A DNA stretch of 64,000 nt. It comes from Planctomycetota bacterium. Lineage in GTDB: Bacteria; Planctomycetota; Phycisphaerae; UBA1845; UTPLA1. This document shows, piece after piece, positions 9,725 to 18,539 of the stretch. The stretch spans positions 62,001-126,000 of the forward strand of contig JADJRI010000008.1 of assembly GCA_016712275.1 (NCBI GenBank), given 5' to 3'. Under the pieces are notes generated by a model. That model was given only the letters and a program-made list of their open reading frames with translations. It searched no databases and had not been told where the DNA came from. The position numbers were made by a program, and so were the translations under genes. Numbering within the stretch: the first letter of the stretch is position 1; every line of letters begins with the position of its first letter.

Positions 9725-10044
9725 TTCTGACAGCATACTCCCCACCAGATTGTCTGCACCGGAACTCATGCGACCGAAACAAGGGCCATTGAGCCAATCC
9801 CCGACCAGCGGAATGCGATTCTGGGCTCAATCGGTCTTCAATCAATTCAACACGCATTGATGGCCCTTCCGCATCAGCGCCAACCAGTCAAGAAAGTGAC
9901 CGCTCCATGCGCTCATGAACAGCTGACCCGATAATTCCGAAGAATTCTGGAACAAATTCCGCAGCCTCGCGTCCAACGATTATCAACGTCGGCACCCATG
10001 GCGCGTTCGCCGCCATGCGAAGCCGACCAAAAACGAGGCAAATC
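9725..10044. other. Intergenic, no gene recognised
   Basis: About 320 bases between the propeller gene and the small exported protein. No convincing reading frame, RNA gene, palindrome or terminator was found. The likely ribosome site for the next gene (GAGGCAAATC) lies at its right edge. Confidence 0.5.
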
Positions 10045-10347
10045 ATGAAAAACATGTTGGGTCCGGTCGTGGTCGCCCTCGCAATCTGCGCGGTTGCGGC
10101 CTTTACAATCAATGACCTTGACGGCCGTACGACTGCCGGCACGATAACAAACGCCGCACCGTCGGCCGCCATGATCAAAACGCTGGCTCCGATTGTGGAA
10201 CTGGCTTCGTTTGTCGGCCCCCCCTATCTCGACCCCGCCGAATTCATGGGGCCTCCGTATCCGGCTCCTGAAGAAGATCCCACAATTCCAAAAAACGTCA
10301 AACCTGCTCCCGGCTGGGTCGCCAAGGACCCCGGCGGCGGCTGTTAA
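10045..10347 (+). CDS. Small exported proline-rich protein
   Basis: About 100 residues from the ATG at 10045, chosen over 10015 because GAGG lies 8 bases upstream. The N-terminus MKNMLGPVVVALAICAVAAFTI is a signal peptide or signal anchor. The mature part is short and Pro-rich, with GPPY occurring twice about 14 residues apart (VGPPYLDP, MGPPYPAP), and ends in GGGC. No family recognised. The composition suits an unstructured cell-envelope peptide. Confidence 0.5.
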   Translation: MKNMLGPVVVALAICAVAAFTINDLDGRTTAGTITNAAPSAAMIKTLAPIVELASFVGPPYLDPAEFMGPPYPAPEEDPTIPKNVKPAPGWVAKDPGGGC

Positions 10348-10576
10348 TCAGCAGGAGAAAACCCCCGGCAAGTGATTCACCGACTCCGATGAACTCATTG
10401 AGATTTGCTTCTCCGAATTGAGCGGTGTGCGGACCAATCCGTAGTCACAGCCAAGTTTGCGATTCGCCGAGGCAAGGTGTGCTGCAAAATATTGAGTGAG
10501 TCACGAGACTTGAGTGGCGCACGAAGACAGTCCTGTCGCATACTGGAATCGAAGTGACTGCCTGCCATGCCCGAAT

Positions 10577-10650
10577 TGCTGGCGACTGGAGTCGAACCAG
10601 TGACCTTGGGTTTATGAATCCCATGCTCTAACCAACTGAGCTACGCCAGC
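10577..10650 (-). tRNA. tRNA-Met (CAT), probably elongator
   Basis: On the minus strand the acceptor GCTGGCG (10650-10644) pairs with CGCCAGC ending at 10578; the discriminator is A. The D arm is AGCTCAGTTGGTTAGAGC, the anticodon loop TTCATAA carries CAT, and the T arm is CTGG-TTCGACT-CCAG. The GGGA-TTCATAA-ACCC stem resembles elongator Met, but tRNA-Ile (CAT, lysidine-modified) cannot be excluded by eye. CCA is not encoded. Confidence 0.9.
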
Positions 10651-10813
10651 GATATTGTCTTTCTAATAAGGGATTTATACGCGCCAAAGCCCCGTTTTGC
10701 AAGACTCGGGAATCTCTCATGGCTTGCTTTAGCAGCCCCGGAATTGATACGATGTATTATTTGGAATAGCAGGCGGGAATCACTCAAAATCATCTGATTC
10801 TCTGGGGTGGCAC

Positions 10814-13800
10814 ATGTATCGTATGCGCTCGACGCGGAAAACTGCCGTGATTGCCTGTGCAATCGCCATGAACCTCACATCTCCTATCTCGGCATTGCCG
10901 CCCAATTACGAAAACGTCACCATTGACGCTGATTGGGATCAGGCGGTTGGGATCGCCTTCGCGCCGGATGGTCGCATGTTTGTTTGGGAAAAGAGCGGAG
11001 TCGTCTGGAATGTCGAAAACGGCGTAAAGTCCGTACAACCCCTCATCGATGTCAGCGAGGAAGTCGGCAATTGGGGCGACTACGGAATGCTGGGCTTCGC
11101 GATCGACCCAGATTTCTATTCCAACGGTTACATCTACCTGATGTACGTGGTCGACTACCACCACCTCGTGTACTACGGCACGCCGAATTACGACCCGCAG
11201 GATGATTGGTTCAACCGCGACACGATTGGCCGTATCACGCGCTACACCTGCAATATTGCCGATGGCTATCGCAGCGTCGCCCCAGGCAGTCGACTTGTGC
11301 TCGTCGGCGAATCGATCAACACCGGCATTCCGATTTGCCACTCGTCCCACGGAGTCGGCACACTGCTCTTCGGCGAAGACGGCACACTGCTTGCTTCCTG
11401 TGGCGATGGAGCCAGCTACGGATCGGTCGACGTCGGCGGCCCCACCGATGGCAGCAGCAACACCGCGCTGGTCGACGGCATCATCCAATCGAAAGAGGAT
11501 GTCGGCGCATACCGCTCCCAACTCGTCGATTCGCTGAACGGCAAGGTACTCCGCCTCAACCCTGCGAATGGCGACGGCCTTGTAAGCAATCCGTACTACG
11601 ACGCCAATGCGCCCCGCGCGGCCCGTTCGCGCGTCTGGGCCGTGGGACTTCGCAACCCCTATCGAATGACGTTACGCCCCGGAACCGGCAACTCGGATCC
11701 CGGGCAGGGCGATCCCGGCACGCTCTATATCTCGGACGTGGGCTGGCAAACGTGGGAAGAGCTGAATATTTGTCGAGGACCCAGTGAGAATTTCGGTTGG
11801 CCCGCTTTTGAAGGAATGTTCCAGTATTGGTCTTACATCGATGAATCGCCATTTAATCTCGACGCACCGAATCCACTTTACGGATCGCCGCAGTGCAACG
11901 AACCGTATTTCAGATTCCGCGACCTCATCATTCAGGACACCCTCGATCCGTCCGCTACTTTTCCAAATCCATGCGATGCCGGACAGGAAGTGCCGACGAC
12001 GTTGCACCGATTCATCCATCGTCGCCCCGCAATCGATTGGCAACACATCGATGCCAAAAGCCGCGCCGCCGGATACGTCGGCAACGACGCGGTCGCATTT
12101 GACATCGGCGAGCCCGGCTCACCGGTTGCTGGCCCGCAGTTTTCCGGCGAAACCGCGATTGCGGGTGTGTGGTATTCCGGTTCGAACTTCACACCGGAGT
12201 TTCAGGACTCCCTGTTCTTCTCTGATTACTCGAGCCGATGGATCCGATGCATGAGTGCCGACGCAAATGACAACCCGGTCGAAGTTAAGGATTTTGCTCC
12301 CATCGACGCCGGTTCGATCGTCGCAATGTCCATGGACCCCGCAACAGGGAGCCTCTACTACATAAACTATGATGACGGCTCTACGATCCACCGCGTAACG
12401 CGCGTGGACAATTTGCCGCCGGTCGCCATCGCAACTGCGACGCCCTCATATGGCCCGGCTCCGCTTACCGTTCAATTGACCGGTTCCGGCAGCAGCGATC
12501 CTGAATCTCAAACGCTGACATTCGAATGGGACTTTGGAGACGGAACACCGTTGGTTCCCGGCGTAAATCCGACCCATGTTTTTGGTTGCGAAGACATCAC
12601 AGCCCTGGGTTCATTCACAACGCGCATTCAGACGTTGAATCCGCCGCACCCGCTGGGAGGCGGAAACTGGGATCCAGAAGTCATGCGCGACGGTGATTTG
12701 CCTCCAATGGGTAATGGCCAGGCGGGTCGTAATTATGACACTTATCACGAAGGCGATCAGGGCTCGACGGATTACGTCGGCTATACGTTTGGCTCGCCGC
12801 GTGAATTCAGGTCGATCCTTTTCCAGGAAGGCATTCACTTTTCCGATGGCGGTTGGTTCGATACAATCAATGTTCAATTCTTTGATGGTTCGACCTGGGC
12901 CAATGTTGCCGGAGTCGTCTTCACGCCAGCTTATGCCGGGGAAAACGCCGACAATTACGAAACCTATACAATTACATTCCCACCCATCACCGCAACAGGC
13001 ATTCGCCTACGAGGCAATCCCGGTGGTTCCTCGAATTTCATCAGCATCGGTGAACTTCGCGTCCTGGCGACACCCATCCCGCCGATCACGACACCCCTGG
13101 CTTTCGACGTTTCCCTGACCGTGCGCGACACGCTGAATGCCACAAGCTCGACATCGCTGGTTGTTTCGATCAACAACACGCCGCCGGTTGTCGAAATCCT
13201 CAGCCCCGCCCCGGCACCACTTTTTCCGGAACACAGCCCACGCCGATGCCGCTCATTGCCGACATCACCGACGCCGAACATGGCCCCGGCCAGTACACCT
13301 GTCGCTGGCAGACCATCTTGCATCACAATATGCATGTACACCCCGAGCCATACGATTTTGATTGCGACACATCGACAACTTTCTTCCCGCATGGCAACGT
13401 CGGTGATGTTTTCTATTACGAAGTGCAGCTAATCGTTACCGACGATGCGGGTCTCTCGACAACCCGGAGTGTCATCGTGATGCCCGAATGCACCCCCTGA
13501 CTGGCGACTTCGACGCGGACAATGACGTCGATGCGGACGATATCGCCGCGTTCATTGCCTGCCATACCGGAAGCGGCGGCTCGATCGCTCCCGGCTGCGA
13601 AGCCGGCGATGCCGAACCCGATGGCGATGTGGATTGTGCCGATTGGGAGGCGATTCTCGCGTCCTATGAATGCACCACGGAACATGCGCCGCCGATCACA
13701 ATCGAGGATTTTGTCGCGATTCTGATCGATGCCAACACCAACGCCGCATTGCGCTGCATCGCGGACATCAATCACGATTCTGCGTTGGATGGCGTGGATG

Positions 13801-13835
13801 TGGAGGAGTATGTGGAGCACTTGCTTTCACACTGA
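10814..13835 (+). CDS. Secreted glucose/sorbosone dehydrogenase-like protein with PKD, discoidin-like and dockerin-like modules, frameshifted
   Basis: About 1000 residues. A signal peptide (VIACAIAMNLTSPISA) precedes a sugar/sorbosone dehydrogenase propeller, with DQAVGIAFAPDGRMFVWEK, GNWGDYGMLGFAIDP, ICHSSHGVGTLLFGEDGTL, GLRNPYRM and ENFGWPAFEG. Then come a PKD domain (FEWDFGDGTP), an NPCBM/discoidin-like segment and another PKD-like stretch. The C-terminus carries two EF-hand-type repeats (GDFDADNDVDADDIAAFI; ADINHDSALDGVDVEEYV). Two shifts break it: one C missing from C4 at 13209-13212 and one C missing from C5 at 13493-13497. Restoring both gives a continuous domain order. Probably an extracellular sugar oxidase or carbohydrate-binding protein. 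Confidence 0.85.
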
Positions 13836-13933
13836 CGCACTCCATTCGAAATCCGGCGGTTATGCATTCCATTCGATCGTGCAATCGACACGTTGCGTGT
13901 CACAAGTCTTGCATCGCGCGCTCGAGCGCCAAA

Positions 13934-14578
13934 TCAACCTGACTTGCCTTTTTTCTTCGCTCGCGGCTTTTTCCCGGAAGGCGCGTTTCGCTGTGTGGAC
14001 TCCGATCGCAATCGATCCAGCTCTTCCCGCATCGCCGCAAGTTGCCCCCCCAATTCCTCGATGTCGCGCTGCGTTGGGGCCGGTTCGTCAGCCATCGGCC
14101 TATTGACCTGCGCCGAGACAAATGGATTGACGTCCTGCGGCGCCGGCTGCGCGCCCGGATTGGGAAACAGCATGCGCACCCAGTCAAATGGCGCCATCGG
14201 CGTCATCGCACTGACACCAATGCGCCGCAGGTATTCATCAAACTGCTGCCGGGACTTGACGAACGCGTCCATCGCCCGCGAAAAATACTGATCGATGAAT
14301 TTGCGAACCATCTGCTCGTTCGCCTGAATCGCCTGGTGCAGAAGCGAAGCCGGAAAAAGGTCGAGCTTGGGCGGATCGTGCTCCAGAATGATCTGCGCCA
14401 GTACGACATTCGTAATGTCGTTTCCGGTGGCGGAATCCGTCACGAAAATCTCGTTGCCGACCCGCACCAATTCGTGCAGGTCCGATAGCGTGACGTGCCG
14501 GCTGCGCGTAACGTCATAAAACCGGCGGTTCGGATATTTCTTGATTTCATAGCGCCGATGGGCGGCCGGGTCGTTCAC
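13934..14578 (-). CDS. phaR: Polyhydroxyalkanoate synthesis repressor PhaR
   Basis: 214 residues from a GTG at 14578 with GAAAGGG upstream. The N-terminal PHB-accumulation regulator DNA-binding domain is clear: YEIKKYPNRRFYD, SRHVTLSDLHELV and FVTDSATGNDITNVVLAQII. A helical PHB_acc domain follows (FPASLLHQAI, QYFSRAMDAF), then a Gln/Pro linker and a basic tail (GKKPRAKKKGKSG). PhaR proteins bind both PHA granules and the promoters of phasin genes, releasing repression when polymer forms. It diverges from the phasin gene across a 246-base gap full of TGCA-containing repeats. Confidence 0.95.
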   Translation of the reverse strand: MNDPAAHRRYEIKKYPNRRFYDVTRSRHVTLSDLHELVRVGNEIFVTDSATGNDITNVVLAQIILEHDPPKLDLFPASLLHQAIQANEQMVRKFIDQYFSRAMDAFVKSRQQFDEYLRRIGVSAMTPMAPFDWVRMLFPNPGAQPAPQDVNPFVSAQVNRPMADEPAPTQRDIEELGGQLAAMREELDRLRSESTQRNAPSGKKPRAKKKGKSG

Positions 14579-14600
14579 GGAAAAGCCCTTTCAGGAATTA

Positions 14601-14612
14601 TTGCATTTGCAA
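14601..14612. promoter_or_regulatory. TTGCA-TT-TGCAA inverted repeat, candidate PhaR site
   Basis: A perfect inverted repeat 22 bases upstream of the phaR start. Known PhaR operators are rich in TGC/GCA half-sites, so this could mediate autorepression. The assignment is by analogy and position. Confidence 0.45.
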
Positions 14613-14664
14613 CATAAAACCGATAAATCGCACAATCGCAACCGCATGTTATGACATAAACATC

Positions 14665-14670
14665 TATAAT
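14665..14670 (+). promoter_or_regulatory. Candidate -10 box (TATAAT) for the phasin gene
   Basis: An exact TATAAT 155 bases before the phaP start. No good -35 is visible at 16-18 bases. It is flanked by direct repeats ATGCAA at 14669-14674 and 14681-14686 and by the long palindrome at 14692-14721, so a repressor bound there would block this promoter. Confidence 0.35.
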
Positions 14671-14691
14671 GCAAGTAATTATGCAAATACC

Positions 14692-14721
14692 GAGAATTTT
14701 GTGCAAACGCACAAAATTCTC
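14692..14721. promoter_or_regulatory. Perfect 13-base palindrome with AAAC spacer, candidate PhaR operator
   Basis: GAGAATTTTGTGC (14692-14704), spacer AAAC, then the exact complement GCACAAAATTCTC (14709-14721). The core TGC-AAAC-GCA matches the TGC-N3/4-GCA form described for PhaR sites. It lies between the candidate promoter and phaP. It could also form an RNA hairpin in the phaP leader, but no T run follows, so a terminator is unlikely. Confidence 0.6.
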
Positions 14722-14824
14722 TTGCCAAGTGCCAAAACCACCGATACAGTATGGTCAGACATCGGGAAGAATACCGAGCAGAGGAATCAGGAAAACAAAC
14801 AAAAGCGAACAGAGGACATAAACA

Positions 14825-15304
14825 ATGGCAAACCAAACGATGGACAACAAGAGCAACAACACAAACGTCAACAACATCAACAACGACATGTTTAAGGCCA
14901 TGAACGACAACTTCCGATCGGCCTTCGACAACAGCGTCAAGTTCCAGCAGGAGACCATGAAGGCCGTGACCAACATGTTCACCAACTGCGACTCCATGGA
15001 CGACTGCAAGGGCAAGTTCGAAACCATGGCCAATGACACCGTCAGCATGGTTCGCAAGAACGCCGAGCAGACCCAGAAGGCCTTCGACGAATCCTGCAAG
15101 AGCGGCATCAACATGATGAAGAAGACCTTCGACACCGCCAAGGCCGACAACAAGGACATGTTCGCCCAGACCCGCGACATGTTCAACGGTATGTTCGACA
15201 TGATGAAGACCAACATGGAAATGTTCACCAAGACGACCACCGCCACGATCGAAAACGTGTCGGAATTCGTCACCAAGACCATGGACATGAAGAAGACCAA
15301 GTAA
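14825..15304 (+). CDS. phaP: Phasin family protein
   Basis: 159 residues, nearly all helical and rich in Met, Lys, Asn and Thr. Phasin-like heptads include FRSAFDNSVKFQQETMKAV, VRKNAEQTQKAFDES and DMFNGMFDMMKTNMEMF. Phasins coat PHA granules, control their size and activate synthase. AGAGGA lies 9 bases before the ATG. The first 20 residues are an Asn-rich low-complexity tail. Divergence from phaR and the downstream PHA genes support the call. A good terminator lies about 180 bases downstream. Confidence 0.88.
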   Translation: MANQTMDNKSNNTNVNNINNDMFKAMNDNFRSAFDNSVKFQQETMKAVTNMFTNCDSMDDCKGKFETMANDTVSMVRKNAEQTQKAFDESCKSGINMMKKTFDTAKADNKDMFAQTRDMFNGMFDMMKTNMEMFTKTTTATIENVSEFVTKTMDMKKTK

Positions 15305-15481
15305 TTCGACCGGGTTCCGCAATAACGGACCGGCCCTTTGCGGCCGAGGTCGATGAGGCTTAACGCCACCGGCATGTTTGATTGACACCGTTGCCGCTCA
15401 CCCCATAAGACCCGAGCACCCTGTTCCACCATGCGGCACACTGATTTGCAACCCACCCCCATGCCGGTGTGATAATCCCGG

Positions 15482-15525
15482 AGGCCACGGGCGCGACCCA
15501 CGTCGTCCCCGTGGCCTTCTTTTTT
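15482..15525 (+). terminator. Rho-independent terminator after phaP
   Basis: Stem AGGCCACGGG (15482-15491) pairs with CCCGTGGCCT (15508-15517) and is followed by TCTTTTTT. It separates phaP from phaE, allowing a strong monocistronic phasin transcript. Confidence 0.8.
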
Positions 15526-15619
15526 GAATTATCCGGTAACGCGTAGCGTTGCCGGGACAGAGACGCGACCGTTACGGAGTGGTGGGCGCAGTCTGGCAGA
15601 ATGTACCGCCGGGCACAGT

Positions 15620-15650
15620 GACCGCTTCCTGATAGGCGCGGCTCCGTTAA
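15620..15650. repeat. Dispersed 31-base repeat, copy 1
   Basis: GACCGCTTCC-TGATAGGCGC-GGCTCCGTTAA. It nearly matches 42872-42902, with about four differences. This copy lies just before the phaE ribosome site; the other is at the 5' edge of the truncated Rhs gene. Confidence 0.7.
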
Positions 15651-15662
15651 GAGGACATGCAA

Positions 15663-16166
15663 ATGACCGATCAACGAACAGCAGCCGACCCGTTCTCAAA
15701 CTTCTGGAACGAATTCATGTCGCGCGTCGCAATAGACGGAGCGTCGCAGTCCGGCACGGCGACGGCCCCCGCTTTCGGCGAAGGCGCCAAGCAGATGCAG
15801 CGCATGTTCTTCGACACCATGGCGAAATATGCAGAGGAATTCATGCGATCCGAACAGTTCCTCAGCGCCATGAAGAAGACGATGGACCAGTCGCTGCAGA
15901 TGAAAAAGACATTCGACGAATTCCTGGTCAATGCCCAGCGCGGCATGCAGGCCCCGGTCAAGGGCGATGTCGACGACGTGGCGAGCCTGCTTCGAAACAT
16001 CGAGACCCGCGTGCTCAATCGTCTGGACAAATTGGAAGTGAAAGTCGCAGCAGTGGAAGAGTCGCACGGGCGGGGCGGACGCAGTGTCAAGGCGAGCCTG
16101 ACGAAGCGTCCCTCCGTTTCGGCGGCCCGCGCCAAACGACAGACTTCGGCCAAGAAGAAGAAATAG
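15663..16166 (+). CDS. phaE: PhaE-like subunit of class III PHA synthase
   Basis: About 167 residues. The ATG at 15663 is preferred to 15657 because GAGGA ends 7 bases before it. The protein is helical: FFDTMAKYAEEFMRSEQFLSAM, SLQMKKTFDEFLVNAQ, then DVDDVASLLRNIETRVLNRLDKLE, which resembles the coiled C-terminal part of PhaE and poly-granule-associated proteins. The tail is strongly basic (AKRQTSAKKKK). In class III systems PhaE forms a complex with PhaC. Its position directly before a PhaC of class III length supports the call over a second phasin, which remains possible. Confidence 0.72.
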   Translation: MTDQRTAADPFSNFWNEFMSRVAIDGASQSGTATAPAFGEGAKQMQRMFFDTMAKYAEEFMRSEQFLSAMKKTMDQSLQMKKTFDEFLVNAQRGMQAPVKGDVDDVASLLRNIETRVLNRLDKLEVKVAAVEESHGRGGRSVKASLTKRPSVSAARAKRQTSAKKKK

Positions 16167-16181
16167 GCTATGAACTGGTCG

Positions 16182-16218
16182 AAGGTGTGGCACCGGCTAA
16201 TAGCCGGTGCCACACCTT
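16182..16218. repeat. Perfect palindrome, GGCACCGGC family, between phaE and phaC
   Basis: AAGGTGTGGCACCGGCTA (16182-16199), a central A, and the exact complement (16201-16218). As RNA it would form an 18-bp hairpin about 30 bases before phaC. It shares its core with the palindrome at 3779-3827. Confidence 0.88.
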
Positions 16219-16247
16219 GGCCTTTCAAGAGATAAGGATCACCAGAA

Positions 16248-17353
16248 ATGACCGCCACATTCACAAACCCCTTTGCGGCCATGTTCCAGCAGAACGCCGC
16301 TTCGTTCATGCCCGATGCCGAGGGCTTCCGTCAGCGCATGCTGGCCATGCCGAAAACGCTGGAAATCGCCCAGCGCGTCAAAGTCGGCGCAACCCCGCAC
16401 GACATCATCTATCAGGAAGACAAACTCAAGGTCCTCCACTACGAATCCGACGTGCCCAAGCAGTTCCGCACGCCGATCCTGCTTTGCTTCGCGCTTTGTC
16501 AACCGGCCATACATTCTCGACCTGCTCCCGCACAAGAGCGTCGTGCAGCAGTTTCTCCGCCGGCTTCGATGTGTTCCTCATCGACTGGGGCGTACCGTCG
16601 GAATCCGACCGGCACCTCACCATCGAGCACTATGTCGATCGCTACATCCACAACATTGTCGAGGCCACCGCCGAACACTGCGAGGTCGACCAGATTTCGC
16701 TCCTCGGCTACTGCATGGGCGGCACGCTCAGCGCCATGTACACCTCACTCCATCAGGAGATGATCAAGAACTTCATCCTGATGGCCGCACCGGTCGACTG
16801 GTCCAACCGCGACAGCCTGCTTTGCACCTGGACCGATCCGAAGTATTTCGACGTCGATGCCGTCATCGACGCCTTCGGCAATGCCCCGCCCCAGTGGCTG
16901 CAGGGCTCCTTTGGCATCCTCAAGCCGGTCAGCAACTACTTCGAAAAATGGATCGGCTTCTACGAAAAAATGACCGACGAGAAATTCGTCGAGGAATTCG
17001 TCGCGATGGAAACATGGGGCAACGACAACATCCCCGTCGCCGGCGAAACGTTCCGCCAATTCGTCAAAGACTGCTTCCAGAAAAACCTGCTGCTGCAAGG
17101 CAAAATGAAGCTCGGCCAAAAGCGCATCGACTTGAAGAACATCACCTGCCCCGTGTTGAACCTGATGGCCTCGAACGACCATCTCGTCCCGTGCGGCCAG
17201 AGCGCACCGTTCAACGACGCCGTCGGATCCTCCGATCGCAAGTCGATCACCTTCCCGGCCGGCCACATCGGCCTGTCGGTCGGCAGCAAGGCCCACAAGG
17301 ACATGTGGCCGAAAGTCTGCGAATGGCTCGCCGAGCGCAGCGAGACGATCTAA
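16248..17353 (+). CDS. phaC: Class III poly(3-hydroxyalkanoate) synthase PhaC, frameshifted
   Basis: Polymerises hydroxyacyl-CoA into PHA at granule surfaces. The gene is about 368 codons long, as expected for class III. The lipase-like box GYCMGG carries the catalytic Cys; NLMASNDHLVP supplies the Asp and GHIGLSVG the His. VNRPYILDLLP, FDVFLIDWG and PVDWSNRDSL are family segments. Three frames are needed: the first to about 16495, a second through VNRPYILDLLPHKSVVQQFL, and a third from GFDVFLIDWG to the end. An extra T in TTT at 16495-16497 and a one- or two-base change at 16556-16562 explain this. All catalytic parts are intact, so the breaks are probably sequencing errors. Confidence 0.92.
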
Positions 17354-17373
17354 TGGCTGGTTCAAAACTTGTG

Positions 17374-17473
17374 GCACCGGCGTCCCGCCGGTGCGTATGG
17401 ATTTGTTCGCAAGGCAGATTTGGACAGGCGAGACGCCTGTCCCACAGCGCATGTAGGGTGGGCTCAGCCCACC
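17374..17473. repeat. Cluster of three different palindromic repeats
   Basis: In 100 bases: GCACCGGCG-tcc-CGCCGGTGC (17374-17394), GGACAGGCG-aga-CGCCTGTCC (17422-17442), and GGTGGGCT-c-AGCCCACC (17457-17473). Each belongs to a family found elsewhere in the window. They fill the gap between phaC and the SDR gene. Confidence 0.85.
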
Positions 17474-17579
17474 TTTCTCCGTCGTAGGATTCGCCGCCCA
17501 GCGCGGCAGGCAAGGATGCAACTGGGGGATCAGGATCGCGGTGCCGAGTGCGCCGCCAAACCGCAAAGGGGTCACAACC

Positions 17580-18395
17580 ATGGAACTCAAAGGGAAAACA
17601 GCCGTCATCACCGGAGCCGCCAGCGGCATCGGCCTGGCAACATGCGAAGCCATGGCCAGGGAAGGTGTCAGCGGCATCGCAATGGTCGATCGCAGCGCCG
17701 CTGTCAACGACGCCGCACAAAAACTCAACGCCGACGCCGGTCGCGAAGTCGCCTTCGCATTCGTCGGCGATGTCACCAGTCAGGAGTTTCGCCGGGGCGT
17801 CTTTTCCACAATGCACTCGAAATTCGGCACGGTGCATCTTTGCGTGCCCGCCGCCGGCATCACCCGCGACCGGCTTTCGCTCAAAATCAACAAGGACACC
17901 GGCAAGGCCGATGTCTATCCCCTCGAAGACATGCGCACCCTGCTCGACATCAACCTGATCGCCCCGATCTATTGGGCCATCGAATGTGTCGCCAGCATCG
18001 CCGAAGAACGCGTCCGCAAAGGCCTCGGCCGATGGGACCCGGCCGAAGGCGCGCAAGGCTGCGTCGTCATGATCGGCTCCGTTTCATCAACGGGCAACAA
18101 AGGCCAAATCTCCTACGCAACCGCAAAGGCCGGCCTCGAAGGGGCGCAGGCCACGCTCGCCAAGGAAGCCATCTTCTTCGGCACGCGCTGCGCGATCATC
18201 CACCCCGGCTACACCGACACGCCGATGGTCCGTTCGCTGGGCGAGGAGTTCATCAAGGATCAAATCCTCCCGCACACCCAGCTCCGCCGCCTCTGCCGCC
18301 CCGCCGAAATCGCGGACGCCATCGTCTTCATGATGAAAAACTCGGCCGTCAGCGGCTCGCTATGGGTCGATGCAGGCTGGCATCCGGCGGCGTAG
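17580..18395 (+). CDS. Short-chain dehydrogenase/reductase in the PHA locus
   Basis: About 271 residues from MELKGKTAVITGAASGIG at 17580, with AAAGGGG 9 bases upstream; the upstream in-frame ATG at 17541 has no such site. Rossmann motif TGAASGIG, PAAGITRD, catalytic Ser in MIGSVSSTG and Tyr-Lys in YATAK, and PGYTDTPMV at the substrate loop. An NAD(P)-dependent cytosolic oxidoreductase. Its position between phaC and a phaB-like gene suggests hydroxyacyl or hydroxybutyrate metabolism, but the substrate is not visible. It carries a longer loop (KINKDTGKADVYPLEDM) than typical FabG. Confidence 0.85.
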   Translation: MELKGKTAVITGAASGIGLATCEAMAREGVSGIAMVDRSAAVNDAAQKLNADAGREVAFAFVGDVTSQEFRRGVFSTMHSKFGTVHLCVPAAGITRDRLSLKINKDTGKADVYPLEDMRTLLDINLIAPIYWAIECVASIAEERVRKGLGRWDPAEGAQGCVVMIGSVSSTGNKGQISYATAKAGLEGAQATLAKEAIFFGTRCAIIHPGYTDTPMVRSLGEEFIKDQILPHTQLRRLCRPAEIADAIVFMMKNSAVSGSLWVDAGWHPAA

Positions 18396-18539
18396 TCGAC
18401 AAGAATCTGAAATCACATAGATTACTGACTGTTCGGCCTGTGGCGGCGCCGTCAAGGCGATCTGGATTCAGAAACGCCCTATAGAACTACATTGGGCGTC
18501 TGTCGGTGCCGTCGCGCGATTCGATCGGGACGATTTCCC

